64,000 bases of DNA, taken from Capra hircus (taxonomy: Eukaryota; Chordata; Mammalia; Artiodactyla; Bovidae). Positions within the stretch are counted from its first letter, which is position 1, and the number at the start of each line of letters is the position of its first letter. The notes beneath the pieces were generated by a model. The model saw only the letters and a list, made by a program, of their open reading frames with translations, did not search any database and had not been told where the DNA came from. This document shows positions 42,491-54,600 of this stretch, piece after piece. A program made the translations under genes and the position numbers. Location of the stretch: the NCBI RefSeq assembly GCF_001704415.2, contig NW_017189517.1, forward strand, positions 10,551,167 to 10,615,166. The letters are read 5' to 3'.

Positions 42491-43974
42491 CGACATCTGT
42501 TACTAAGTAACAATAAGTAAGCCTCTAAGATGCAGCTACTGCTCCTCGCAGATTGCACCACCACCATGATGCCCTTCCCATCTGTTTGTCTGATCTGAAT
42601 GACAATGCTGGCCTCTTCTTCCTCTCCTCAGAAGCTCATGACCCCCACCGTGGTTATCTCAGGACATGAGAATCAGTCCCCCACCACATCCCCCAAAAAA
42701 GCAAGGTCACCCTGGTCCTCAGTGCAAAGGGAAGGGGAAAGGGGGCAGTGGGAAAGGGGGACTGAAGGATCATTGAGGTTGGGGCGGTCGGGGCAATGTG
42801 CTGCAGTAGGAATTTCGGAGCTGGGAAAGCAGCCATCAACCAAGCAAGAAATGACCAGAGCCTGAGGTGAGCCTATAACTTAGAGAGAAGAAAAGTGCAG
42901 ATTTGGGGAAAGGGAAGAAAACGTGTGAGTAGAATTGGAAGAGATGAGTCCAGAATGAAGCATCACTCTTCCCCCTGTATCATGGCCAAGCGGCAATAGA
43001 TGTGAGACAAGAGTCAGAAATGAGCGGAGAGAAAAAAAAAAAAAAAAGAAATGAGAGGAGAACAAAAAACCCAAACCCTGACTCTGCTGTGTATATGACG
43101 GATGAATCTGACAGGTAGTCTAGGATGCAAAGGGACAGTTGTCTCATGGCTGTGAAGCTTAGAACTCTTCCCATAGAGCTGTGATGGTAGCAGTTTCAAT
43201 GCAAATTTGTTAGACTTGATAAGTGCACTGAGTGTTTATTACATGTGAATTCAATGTATTAGTAGAAAAAAGTGACAATTCCTAGACCTAGTATGAGAGT
43301 TTCTGAATATTTTTCCTGCTGGTGTCAGGTTTAAGGGAAAAAATAGCCAAGTAGGAAAGAAATGGCAGGAATTCAGGGTTTTTTTTTTTTTTTTTTTGCT
43401 CACTGGGGAACATAGGCTTTCCAAACAGGGGCGGAGAGAAGTTAAGTGGCCTGGGTTGTTTCCCAGCTCTGAGTGAGTTGGCTCCAGAACACACTCAATC
43501 TCCCCAAGATGGCAGTCTTCAGTTCCAAAATTTTTCTGAGAAACGTACAGACAGTCCTGCAGGGGCTCCTTAGGGAGCTGCTGTAGCCCCAAAGACACAT
43601 CTAAGGGGATCTTCCCTGTCTCTTTCTAGCCAACCAGTCAGGCACAGGATAGGTGGTCATAAAAGCTTTTGTTGAATGACTCACCTACTGAATGTTTCAC
43701 AGTGATCTGTCAAAGATGTTGAAGAAAAAGAAAGGTTTATCTATAGGTTAAAAGAGACCTGTTTGTGAAGTTCCAGATAAATTCATCAAAGCTGAATTTC
43801 TGTGTAGGTATACGTGCTTTGCTTGTGCCCTAATCATGTGTGTCTTAATAATCATGGCTACCATTATGTATATCATGCAGAACACTGGTGTCTCTATACA
43901 AGTAGGAGCAGGGCTTCAGGTACTATAGTGCCAAACGATCCCCGGCCCCCTCCCCCCCAAAAAACACACACTAG

Positions 43975-44300
43975 TATTTTTCCAAACTGAAGTCTAGTTG
44001 ATTTACAGTATTGTTTTTCTCCACCAATATTAAACTACATCTTCACCAACACTTTTTTCCACTTTTAAATTTTTGCCAAATCTATAGGTGTAACATGGTA
44101 TCTTGTGGTTTTCACTTGTGTCCTCTTGAGTGCTTAAGAGTTTGAGAATCTTTTTTTTTTATGCTTATTGCCATTTGTGTTTTCTCTCCTGTGAAAGGCT
44201 TGCTTATGCCTTTTGCTCACTTTGGGGAGAATTGCCTTTTTCTTAAATATTTTTTAGATCTTTCTGCATTCTGGATAGGAATTGTTTATGAATATTATAT
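43975..44300 (-). mobile_element. L1 LINE fragment
   Basis: 'gtctagttgatttacagtat' is the reversed L1 3' end. It is followed by 'tatcttgtggttttcacttg', 'tgcttattgccatttgtgtt' and 'gccttttgctcactttgggg', which match the reversed L1 ORF2 3' region. Old and broken. Confidence 0.75.
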
Positions 44301-44639
44301 ATGTAATATATAATTATGTATCTGGAGTGATTAACATCAATAAGTCCTCGACTTCACGTTAAAGACCTAAAGACACTCTAAAGATAATTCACACAACGTT
44401 GACACCTAACAGTGTCACGAGTTATTCTACAGTTTTAAGAAAATCTTTCCTTGTGATCAAGCCCCCTAGAGCCTCACAGAAACCTATCTCTTCCCCCAAC
44501 CTGGGCCTTTCCGTCGTGTTTCAAAGATTAGCAAACTCATGATGCAAGCGCACCAAGGAGGCACTCAAGAAGACCTCCATAAGTGAACAAACGAATGAAG
44601 GAAAGAATGTTACTGCGTTTTAGGTAAAGTGAGGAAAAA

Positions 44640-45620
44640 AGGAATGTTGGATGGCCGGCTGATTATCGGCCGGCCTCCAGGACGCACAGTGCGGGGAGAG
44701 CGGGGGAAGTAGAAGAAGGTGTCTTTATTTACACCTGGTCGTCGCCGCCCAGCGGCTCACAACTTGGCGCGCAGAAGGCAGCGCTGACGGGTCGCGGGTC
44801 CGAGGTGGGCGCGGCGGCCCTTTGGGCCCCGCCCCTTCCCGCCCCCCGACGACGCCACGGCCCCGGCCCCGCAGCGGCCGCGCGAGAGCCTGCGCACTGG
44901 GGCCCCAGTGCCTGTAGCGGCTCCCGGCTCGGCTGCTCCGAAGATGGCGGAGCGCGCCGGCGGCGGCACATCCTTGAGGGGACTGCGCGAACGAATGGGT
45001 GAGCGGGCCAGCGGCTCCCGGGGGTGCCCGGGCCCGTGCGGGACGCGGGCTTCCCGCGGCTTCGGGGACCGTCGGAGCGGGAGAACTTTACTCCGGAGTC
45101 GCCTCGCGCGCCGTCGGGTCCTCCCCTCACCCCCGTCGGAGCGCCCCGGGACGGGACGGGTCGCCGAGAGGGGACGCGGGCGGGAGGGGAGACCAGCCCA
45201 AGCCCTTCAGCCCAACTGCCACTGCCGACGGCCGCACCCCCTCCGGCGGGCGGGGCGCGAGAGAACTAACGGGCGCTACTGGGGCGGGAGGGCGGGCGCC
45301 TGGCACCCGGGAGCCCGAGGACAACCCCGAGCCCCGCCTGCCTTTCGGGGGCGGCGGGCGCCGGGACGGCCCTCTCGGCTCCGGGCAGCCCTGGAGATTC
45401 CCCTGAGCCCTCGACGCTCGAGCTTTCTTCGTCTACCATGGTCGGAACCCAGGGCTCTTCGCAGGCTTGACCTCCCGCACCCTCCTGGTTAGGATCTGGT
45501 TAAGGTCCTGTAAGGAGGGGGCCTTGAGGGTCTTGATTTGAAATTTGGAATGAGACTTGCCCCCATCCCCCGCTCCTCTTGGCTTGCCTCCTGTAGCACG
45601 TGATCGCCAGGATGTCACCT
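44640..45620 (+). promoter_or_regulatory. CpG island promoter of MAP7D3
   Basis: About 1 kb of very CpG-dense DNA centred on the start codon, with no TATA box. The YY1-type core AAGATGGCGG at 44941-44950 includes the ATG. Long open frames on both strands here (e.g. 44729-45130 minus, 44999-45406 plus) are GC-rich shadows. Confidence 0.85.
44944..44998 (+). CDS. MAP7D3: MAP7D3 coding exon 1
   Basis: 55 nt: 18 codons plus one base, donor ATGG|gtgagc. The ATG has a purine at -3 and G at +4. An in-frame GTG upstream (44908) is not a credible start. Confidence 0.9.
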
Positions 45621-48600
45621 TCCGTGGGACGTCTTGCAGACCCTAGGCTGAACTGAACGGAACTCAGCGCTTCTGGGTGCTTTCTTTTAAACTGGTCTCA
45701 TCGCCAAAGAAATTTTTCTCCCAAATCGTTTATTTTGTAAAATTTGGTAGCGCATGGCTTAGCCCAGGAGACTGCTCCAGTGCTTGAGCTAGTATATGTT
45801 GCTTGTGGGAGGTTGCTTTTAGTTCTCGAGCTAGTTTCCTCCTATATGACCTTGAGTAAAACAGTCTTATTGATTTTATTGAAGTCCTTCGGGAATTTTC
45901 CATTTGCAGTTAAGAAATTAATTTAGACTGGCTGCAATTGGGTTTATGTTACTTCAGAACGCTTTGAATTAACTCCCCAGAGACTATGTCAGCAGCAAAT
46001 ACACTTTCTTTATTGCACAGGGAGAAAAACTCTTCTGTCTTAGCTTATTATGGTTCACCTACGGGGAGAGTTTGCAATAAATTCCGATTGTTTTATTGTT
46101 TATTGGCACCTAAGGTTCTCTGACATTGACTTATTTCACTGATTTAAACTAACCAGCATTCTGGTTAACCGACCCCCCCCCCCAACGTATTTTTATATTG
46201 AACATTGCAAAGTATTTTTAAAATTTTACATGGGACAGTTGCTTGGAATTCACAGTATTTCAAACCAAAAACTTGAAAGCAGAATAAAAAAGGCTTAACC
46301 CAGAGCCCTAGTTGACATCTTTGCTGCCCATTTCATATTAGGAATGAAAACATCACATATTAGAGTTTTCAGAGGATCACCTTGATTAGAAAGAACTTTC
46401 TACTTGGTCACAGTATTTTCCTGAAGGGGACAAAGGGTCAATGAAATGTGCTGCCACTTTGTGGCAATTGCTACTTTTCTCTTATACAAATAACAGTGAG
46501 TAAACTTTGTTGCTGTTTTAGGCAAAATTCCTTGAATCCCCTTTATTTTTGTTGTTCGCTGATTGCAGATATCTTTGGTTTCTTTTTTTTTTTCTTAATA
46601 TTTTCTCACTCTCTCCCTGGCCTAATAACATGCAAACTTCAAGCAATAAGGCCATGAACAGAGAGCCTTGGTGTGGGTGGAACAGATCTGCGGGGGACCA
46701 CACCACTCCAAACTACTCAGCTTTGAAGAAGGGTGCATCCAGGACTGGGCCAGCAGCTGTGTGGGAAGGCTCAGGGACGGGGTTGCTGGAAGACAGTCTG
46801 CTGCTAGATATCACTGGCAGCCTACGCTTTGAAGGCTGCATCCAGCAGGAGCTCAAGACTTGTAGCAATTTACCTCTTTTTATTCTGTTACCGAAACAAC
46901 AGTGAATAGCGCTGTATTCCTTTATCTGTAGCAATTTGGTTTCATGGTATGCTTGTTTCTTGCCACAACCATAGCCCTTCTTAAAATAATTTTTTAAAAA
47001 CCTTTCCATCATTTTTTTTTTTTTTGCAATCTATGCCCTTTGCTAAGGAATAAGAAATACTGTTTCACTAGTTTATGTGATTTAATGTTTCCAGTTAGTA
47101 CTGAAGAAAGGTCATGGAGAGGTGGGGCTATAGATTTTATGTGGAACTCTGTGATGTCAAGAACAATTGTGGCAGACAGTGTAGAATTGCTAGTAAGTAT
47201 TGGGATGAATATTTATCATTGATATCTCATAAGGTTAAACATTTTGGGGTGATCATGCTCGGGTGCAGATTTAGGAAGATTTTTACCATCCTTGAAATAA
47301 CTGTCTTAGAAAAATGTTCTTTCTTGCATTTGCTTGCTGTAGTAGAGCAGAGCCCTTATGACACAGATTTTGTGTGTGTTGAGGAAGGAGGTTTAGGAGA
47401 GAAGCAGAAATTTTCTACTATGTTGAAGTCAGTAATGACCTAAAATGCTTTATGTCCAGAAGGGGCTTCAAAATTTCAATGATATCTTTTAAAAATCTAT
47501 CAAGTGTAAAACATTCTTTAACTTTGGCATTCTAGTGGCACCTATTTTTGGTTCATTTTATTCTGAGGCTTTTATTGGGTTAGATAGCTGGAATGATTTT
47601 TATTTTCTCCTCGTAGGGTTCAATCCCTGGTTGGGGAACTAAACTGCCACAAGCCTTGAGGTGCCACCAAAAAAAGAGAGAGAGAGAGAGAATCGTTTTC
47701 TTTTTGTATTGCTTTTTACACATTTTCTTTAAACTTAGGCTTTTCTTAACCACAGCTTAAAAAAAAAAAAAAGTAAATGCTTTATTTTAAAATAATTTCC
47801 ATTGCTGTATTTCCAAAGTATGTTTTATACCAAAACCCATATATTTCATTTACTTATTGTTGAATAAGTTGTATACATTTAGATCTTAATTCCTTCATTA
47901 TGGTATTTTAAAAAGAAGTAACCTTAAAATTAGCTGAAGTGGGAGTATTGAAATAAGTCATATAAAGGTTGATGTGGGTTTTATACAGTCTGGTCCTTCA
48001 TATTTATGTAATATTTCAAAGTAAAGTTACAATTGAAGTAAGTTCTGGCTTTACCAGTTCCTATCTGTGTGATCTGGGAAAGTTGTATTTAGCTTCAGTT
48101 TGCTCATCTGTAAAGAATGAAGAAAATAATACCCACTTTATAGGATTATTATGAGAATTAAATGAGGTAATCAATGAAAACTTCATAAATGGTGAAGTGA
48201 TATACATTATTCATTATGGCAGTTTTTTGGAAATACAGATTAAGATTCATAATTCAGTTTTAGTAATAAAATCTACATGTTTTCTTATTTAATCTCCAGG
48301 CAGAAAGTAACTTTTAACTTTAATTTGGAGTTTAGAATTAGTATAAGAACTATAGAAATACTCTATTGCACCTGTTAAATTCCTCATTGAATAGAGTTGA
48401 ATAAAATGTTCATTTTGTTAACTCCAGACATGGAGGCTTTCCCCTAGTGTCTGGACATTTTTAGAGCCTGTCCTTTTGGTGAATGTATCTCTTGTCAGTA
48501 GGAATTTGGAAGTAAGGGTCTAAAAATCAGATTTGAGGGACGTTTCCTGATTGTCTAATGGTTAGGACTTGGCACTTTCACTGCCATGACCTGGAATCAA

Positions 48601-51600
48601 TTCCCTGGTCAGGGAACTGAGATCCTGCAAACCACCCTGTGCAGCCAAAAAAAAAATTAGATTTGATATTATAACCTGTATATGGTGTGGTTCATTATTG
48701 CCACAACTACTTCTAAGTTTACTTGTGATTAATAAGATCTTTAAATCTGGTAAAATTGTACATTTTGAGGGAAATTGTCCTTATGGCCAACTAAGTTGTG
48801 CCAAAATATATGGACTTCCCTTACGTCTTTTAAACAGGAAAACTGAATATGCAAAAGCAACAGTGGTTTTCTCTATGCTCACATAGAAATGTGAGTGGAA
48901 GGGGGGTGTGTAGCATGGTTTATTTAACTTATAGACTATATAAGAATGTTCTTAGTACACCAGGACTGAAATTCAGAGAATATTTGTGGTCCACAAAATT
49001 GATAAATTACTGAAGATTATTTAACTTACAGACTATATAAGAATGTTCTTAGTACACCAGGACTGAAATTCAGAGAATATTTGTGGTCCACAAAATTGAT
49101 AAATTACTGAAGAAGTTGAAGAGTCTAATCTTCAATTCAAATTTAGCTAGATCGTGGATTATCTGAGCTGTTTGGTCTCTGGGATTAAAAAAAAATCATT
49201 TCCCCTTTTGAAATGGTGGTATCTATGGCAGCAGTTGTGTCACTTTCAAGGTTACTCTGTAAAATGGCTCCCAGATATCTTTCATCAGTGGCAAGTAACA
49301 TCTCAGCCCATTCATTCTGAGTACAACCACAGGCCCTCTAGTCTCTTATTTAACTGCCCATCTTCAACTGTTCTACGTTTTTCTTGATATGTAGAGACCA
49401 GAATTGTATGCAGTATCACAGGGGCATGTTTCCTGTGTTTATATACTAGGGTAGAAGAGAGTTTTCAGTATTATTTTCCAGCTCCTTCCTGAAGATGCCT
49501 GCTACTGTGAGGCATTTTCTACAGTCATATATGGAAAGAGTTCAGGGAATTCCCCAATAACTTGTTTTGGTATCATCCACAATTTTAGTTTTTCTTACTT
49601 TCCCTCAAGTTTTGCTCCCACACTCTTTTATACTTCACCCTTATTAAAGTTTATTTACCATTTTCTACCTGTTTAGACAAGATGTGTTAATTAATATTTA
49701 TTAACTTGATATTTTCCTACCTCGAAAAATACCATCCCATTGGAACTTCTTTGAGTGTTTCTCCACCTTACCTGTGCATCAGAATAGAGCTTTTAGCAAC
49801 TGCAAAGGCCTGGGCCCCACATTCAGAGAGTGGAAATGGGGAGGGGAAAGCATTGCTAATTTTTTTTTTTTAAACAATTTGGGTGACTCTACTGGGGAGC
49901 CAGGGTAGATAGCCCCTGATCAAGGTAATTTATAAATGTTCTCCTTAATATTGGGCCCAATCTTTGAGGCTCTCACTGTTGACACTTTTGCTTCCAAATT
50001 CAAACCCATAAACTCCAAATCTTTTTTTAAATTTGCCCAATTCATGGCGAAACATTTTTTCCGAATCCTTGCCCACTCAGTTTTCCTAGGCATTTTTGAG
50101 ATCTGTTACTCATTAGCTCTGATTCACCCACCAGCTCATGCTGCTGCTTCCACTGACAACTCTGTGCACAGATAGGCTGGCGTGTCTACAGTAAACAGTG
50201 TTAATTCTTTGTTGAATTATTGTTGAACATCATAGGTATTCAGTATGTCTTTGCTGACCCAGAGTCATCTGTCATGCTTTCTAGAAGAGATGCTATCCTT
50301 TATTTTCAAGATACAATTTGCCACCTCTGGGTTAGCTGTTTGTCTTCTTAATATTTAATCCCTTTCCTTTATCTCTCTGTATTTTAGTTGCTGCTGCTAA
50401 TGCCATTGCTGAAGAAAGACGAAGTCAAGGTAGCTTTAGTTCTCTTCCGTCCCAGCCTTCAAATATAAAATCACCATTTAAGCCAGGTATAATTTCTAGA
50501 GTACTTTGATAGATGTCAAAGTGTTATATCCTTTAAGTTTGATATCCTATTGATATCTAATTATTTTCTTTTTTTTTTTTTAGTAATAGATGGCTCTGTG
50601 CTTAAAAATGACATAAAACAAAGATTAGCAAAGGAGCGGAGAGAAGAGAAAAAAAGACAAGATGATGGTATTTTTAAAATTAATTTTTATTGGAGTATAG
50701 TTATTTTATAATGTTGCATCAGTTTATACTGTACAGCAAAATGAATCAGGATGATGGTATATTTTAGACTTAAAAAAATCAAAATGAATAAATTTTACAT
50801 TAAGGTTACATATTTTCAAAGTGGTTTTACTTTTTAATCTTTTCTTAATAGTATATGTTATACAGTATGTGTTACTGTCTTTTTACTTTATGTGTTATAT
50901 TGGATTAAAAGCATATACTAAATGAGATAAAGAAGACCTGTGAAAAATATTTGGCCTAATTGTTTTATTTTTGAAATAGTAATTTCTGTTAGCTTTAATT
51001 TTCTGAAAACTAAAGTATGAACATTTTTTCAGCATTTGTAGAAACAAGCAAAATGAGCATTTCAGTAAAAATGACTCTGAAAACAAAAATGAAGGAATTC
51101 CCTGGAGGTCCAGTGGTTAACCCTGTGCTTTCACTGCCGGAGGCCTGGGGTTCAATCCCAGATTCGGGAACCAAGATCCCACAAGCCGTGGCATGGCCAA
51201 AAACATAAATGAATTTGCTAAAAGTTTTACCATAGATATGGTATCTTTCACTGATTGCTATACTTTCTCAAGTGTGACTTTGTATTAATTAAGATCTAAA
51301 AGAATCCTCCAATTAAAATAAATAAATTTATATTAAAAAATAATATTCTTTTCTAAAAGAACCATAATCTTGAGAGAATGCTTTTTCAGCTATGTATTTT
51401 CCTCATCTGGCCCTGTAAATCCACTGCAAAATTAGTGCTCACCTTCATCCAAATGGAATAGCAGTTGTCTGTTTTGGTGAGGAGCAGTTTCTTCCTGTAG
51501 CTCTTTAGAAGAGTATTTTTACAACTGCATGGATGCTCTCCAGGCTTTAGTGAGAGGAAATTTGAATGTAGGAAAACATCATGCTGGTCAGTAATATGGT

Positions 51601-54600
51601 ATGTGCCTAAGCCCATGAAGGTCAAATCGGCATGCTTAATATGTTCTGTTTAGATGAGGCCTTTAAAAATAAGTTTCGTATTAGAAGGAAAAAAGCCATA
51701 TATTCTGGCCATGTGTTTTTTAATTCTTATTTTAATGTACAGCATATTAATCTGATGGGGTTTGACTTCAGCTCAAGTCAGCAGAAACATCACATGAAAG
51801 AAAATATTTCTTTTGAATTTGGAGTTTTAGTTTGGATAGGGGAGTCATTTAAGCCAATTCAGTTCTCAGGAGGTAAATGAACACCCAGTGGAAATGATTC
51901 TTTCATGGCCATCTCTGGTCATTTATATAATAAATCTTTAGTTATTAGCACAGGTTATGTTATTTTTAAGAAAGAATAAAATACATTAACTTTCCTTCTC
52001 TGTCTGTAATGTGGAAAACTTAAACATTTTCTTGGCTCTTACCTTGCATTTGGAATATTTCAGCTAATAAAGAGACACAGCTACTTGAAAAAGAAAGAAA
52101 GTCTAAGATCGTATATGAAAAACAGATGGAAGAAAAACAGCGAAAGCTGAGGGAACAGAAAGAAAAAGATGAACAACGGAGAATATCTGCAGAAAAAAAA
52201 AGAAACGAAATGTTAGAGGAAGAAAGGGTACGTGTTTTTCTTCTTTGTTAATCAGATGATACACTGTGTTGCCTGGTTCTGCAGTACTTTTTTCTTAGCC
52301 CTTCTCTGCTTTTATTGGAACCGATCCCGATTCTTCTGGAACCAGTACCAGTTCTTCTTTGGTCTTTCCTTAAACATTAGCGCCTCTTGCCCCATCCTGC
52401 TCTGAGGCCTGAGTTTAGGCTTAGTAACTGAGGTGAAGACGAGCCTTGCGCATCCAGGGAGAGAGCCCTGTGTGCCTGCAGGGTGCCTGCAGCCTGAGCT
52501 TTGTTCTGAGGCGCTTTCTCTCCTACCAAAGGTGTTGTCCCATTGCCTAGTATTCACCCATCCACTATCAGGCCCTCTCTGATAGGGCCCCCTCTGTCCC
52601 TGACTGGTCTGCTTCTCACCACTCCACTCATTGTGTGAGTGGCAGAGCCCAGCCGGATCAGAGCCTTCCACTCTCCCATGGTTCCCTGGCTCCCTTCTGT
52701 TTGCTCTCTCTCGCTCTCCCCTTATTGTTCCTTTCTTGGTCCTCTTGTGGCCTTGCTCTCTTCCTGTCTGGACTCTGGGTGTCTTTGGCACTCTGTTGAT
52801 ACGAGTCACTACCTTTGTCCTGCCCTCTCTTTCCCTCCCTGTCCCTCTTCAGTCAGTTTGCCTTTGGCTGTTTCTCTGTGGGCATCTGGTTAGCTGTCTC
52901 AATTTGTAGGATTCTCTCTGACACCAAGTTTTTCTCCTGTAGGTTGTTGCAGATCTTTAATGAGTGTCCTTGGCTCCTTTGGAATTGGCATGTTCCATCC
53001 TATTCTTCACTGTCAGTCTTTCTTTCTCTTTGTCCCAGTGCCCCTCAAGTGTCCCTGAGGCTCTTTGTCTGACTCTGGCCCTTTTTCTCCAATAGCACCC
53101 CCTTTTTCTTTCTACTTTCTTTGTCTTAGCTTCTCCCTCCTTTTTGCTCCCATCTTTGCTAGTTTCTGCCATGGTTCTCTCAGCGAGTGGGTTTTTATCC
53201 TCTCCCTGTCTTTTTTTTTTTCCTGTTGCTCTAATTTTAGAATATTTTTTCTTTCCTTTTCCCTTTGTTTCCATTTCTCTCCCAAGAGCCCTCTTCTCTG
53301 TATCTTTCTCTGGTGCTCACTTTTCTTCCTCTTTTACACACAGTTGGCTCTTGAAAATGCCTCACCCCCCCCAACTCCTTATCCCATCGGTGAATCTTGT
53401 TTATTTTAGGGCTACTCCTGTGGTGTTTCTTCCCTGTCCATGGTTCACTAGCACCTTCTCTGTCTTTTCCCCCACATTCCAGTATTTAATGAATTCTCAT
53501 TCAGAACTTGTATCACTCTATCTTCCTCTGTGAAATGTCTCCTTAAAACGACTTCTCTGTGGTGAAGAAGAGTGAAGGCCAGAGAGACTGAACTTGATAA
53601 AGACAGAACCAAAGAGAGTAAAATAGGAAACTGTTGGGTCAGGAAAGGTCCCTGGAGGACAGAGGGAGAGCCCCAAGGACTGCGAGTAGAAAAGACCATC
53701 TTAGGAAAAAAGGAACCTGAGAGAGAACACAGGGAAGGAAGAAGCAACAAAATGGCAGTGTAGACAGGGTGGGAGCCAGGGAGAGAGCACCAGACAAGAG
53801 CCCAGAAGACCAGGAGAAAGCTCCAAAGAGAACCGGCCCCAGAGAGCTAGTGCGGGAGAGCCCTAGACAGAGCAGGGACCGATCATCACTGAGGAGGCTG
53901 CACACAGAAAAAGAGAATGATTCAGTAGAGCAGGGTAAAACCTCAGACTCAGTGGTGGTAAGGAGGGGCGAGTGTGAATGGGGGCACATGGGAAAGAGGA
54001 CAGGAGCTTGCACATGAGCCACAGATGCCAGAAGGAACCTGAAAGAGCATGGAGGGTCAGCACATCTGGAAACACCACAAGAGAGCTTAGGAGAGAGGTT
54101 TTAATAATGCAAGAATATTCTCTTTTTGATCTTTATTATACTTCTGGGGTGTCTAAGTAATTTAGAACAACTTCCTTTCTGTTAGAAAATATAATTTAAA
54201 ATATTGTCATTAGATAAGTTTCATTTTAAAATTGCAGTTGCTTTTCTCCTCAGAGAATATGGCCGGCTCCATTTTCCTAATATGTTCACCCTCTAAACTG
54301 TGGGAACCTTGTAAGGATGTTGTTGCTATGAAGCAGTTGTTGTCAGGGAAGAATAGAAAACTTTCTGGCCCTGAGGTTGATTTGCTTACGCGAGTGTAGT
54401 CCATGGTACATCACAGCACAGAGATGAGGAATAGAAAACTGCATCTCATTTCTGACAGTGGTGCTGTTTTGCCATTGTGTAGCATTTGCATTCGCAGACC
54501 TGTTATTCTGCGCCGTTTAGACTAAAGCTGAGGTCAAGACACACCTCTTTTTAAAAATTTGATTAGTTAACACCAGGATTTAAGAAGTTAGAAATGTGGA

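Larger units (their letters stand above)
34896..44640. other. Intergenic DNA between BovB and MAP7D3
   Basis: No gene recognised. Contains MIRs, two Bov-tA, a CHR, a tandem duplication and an L1 fragment. The interval where human has VGLL1 holds no exon resembling VGLL1 that I could find. About 40.2-41.1 and 42.5-43.9 kb are unrecognised. Confidence 0.7.
44999..50387. other. MAP7D3 intron 1
   Basis: About 5.4 kb, GT-AG. Holds the 3' half of the CpG island, an unusual GC-richer patch at 46620-46880, CHR fragments, a MIR and a 97-bp tandem duplication. The rest is unrecognised. Confidence 0.85.
50668..52063. other. MAP7D3 intron 3
   Basis: GT-AG intron holding the 78-bp L1 fragment (50672-50749) and a CHR SINE (51093-51205). 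The rest is AT-rich and unrecognised. Confidence 0.85.

Noticed and set aside
24231..44640. VGLL1 as the neighbour of HTATSF1
   Set aside because: I looked for its conserved TEAD-binding stretch and saw no similar frame on either strand. A divergent or gap-hidden copy cannot be ruled out.
44729..45492. Open frames of 133-194 codons around the MAP7D3 start
   Set aside because: Same CpG-island effect; only 44944-44998 is coding, as shown by the donor and the in-frame exon 2.
52312..52809. 165-codon minus-strand frame
   Set aside because: It lies in the pyrimidine-rich block; the Arg/Glu/Gly-rich product is a composition by-product.
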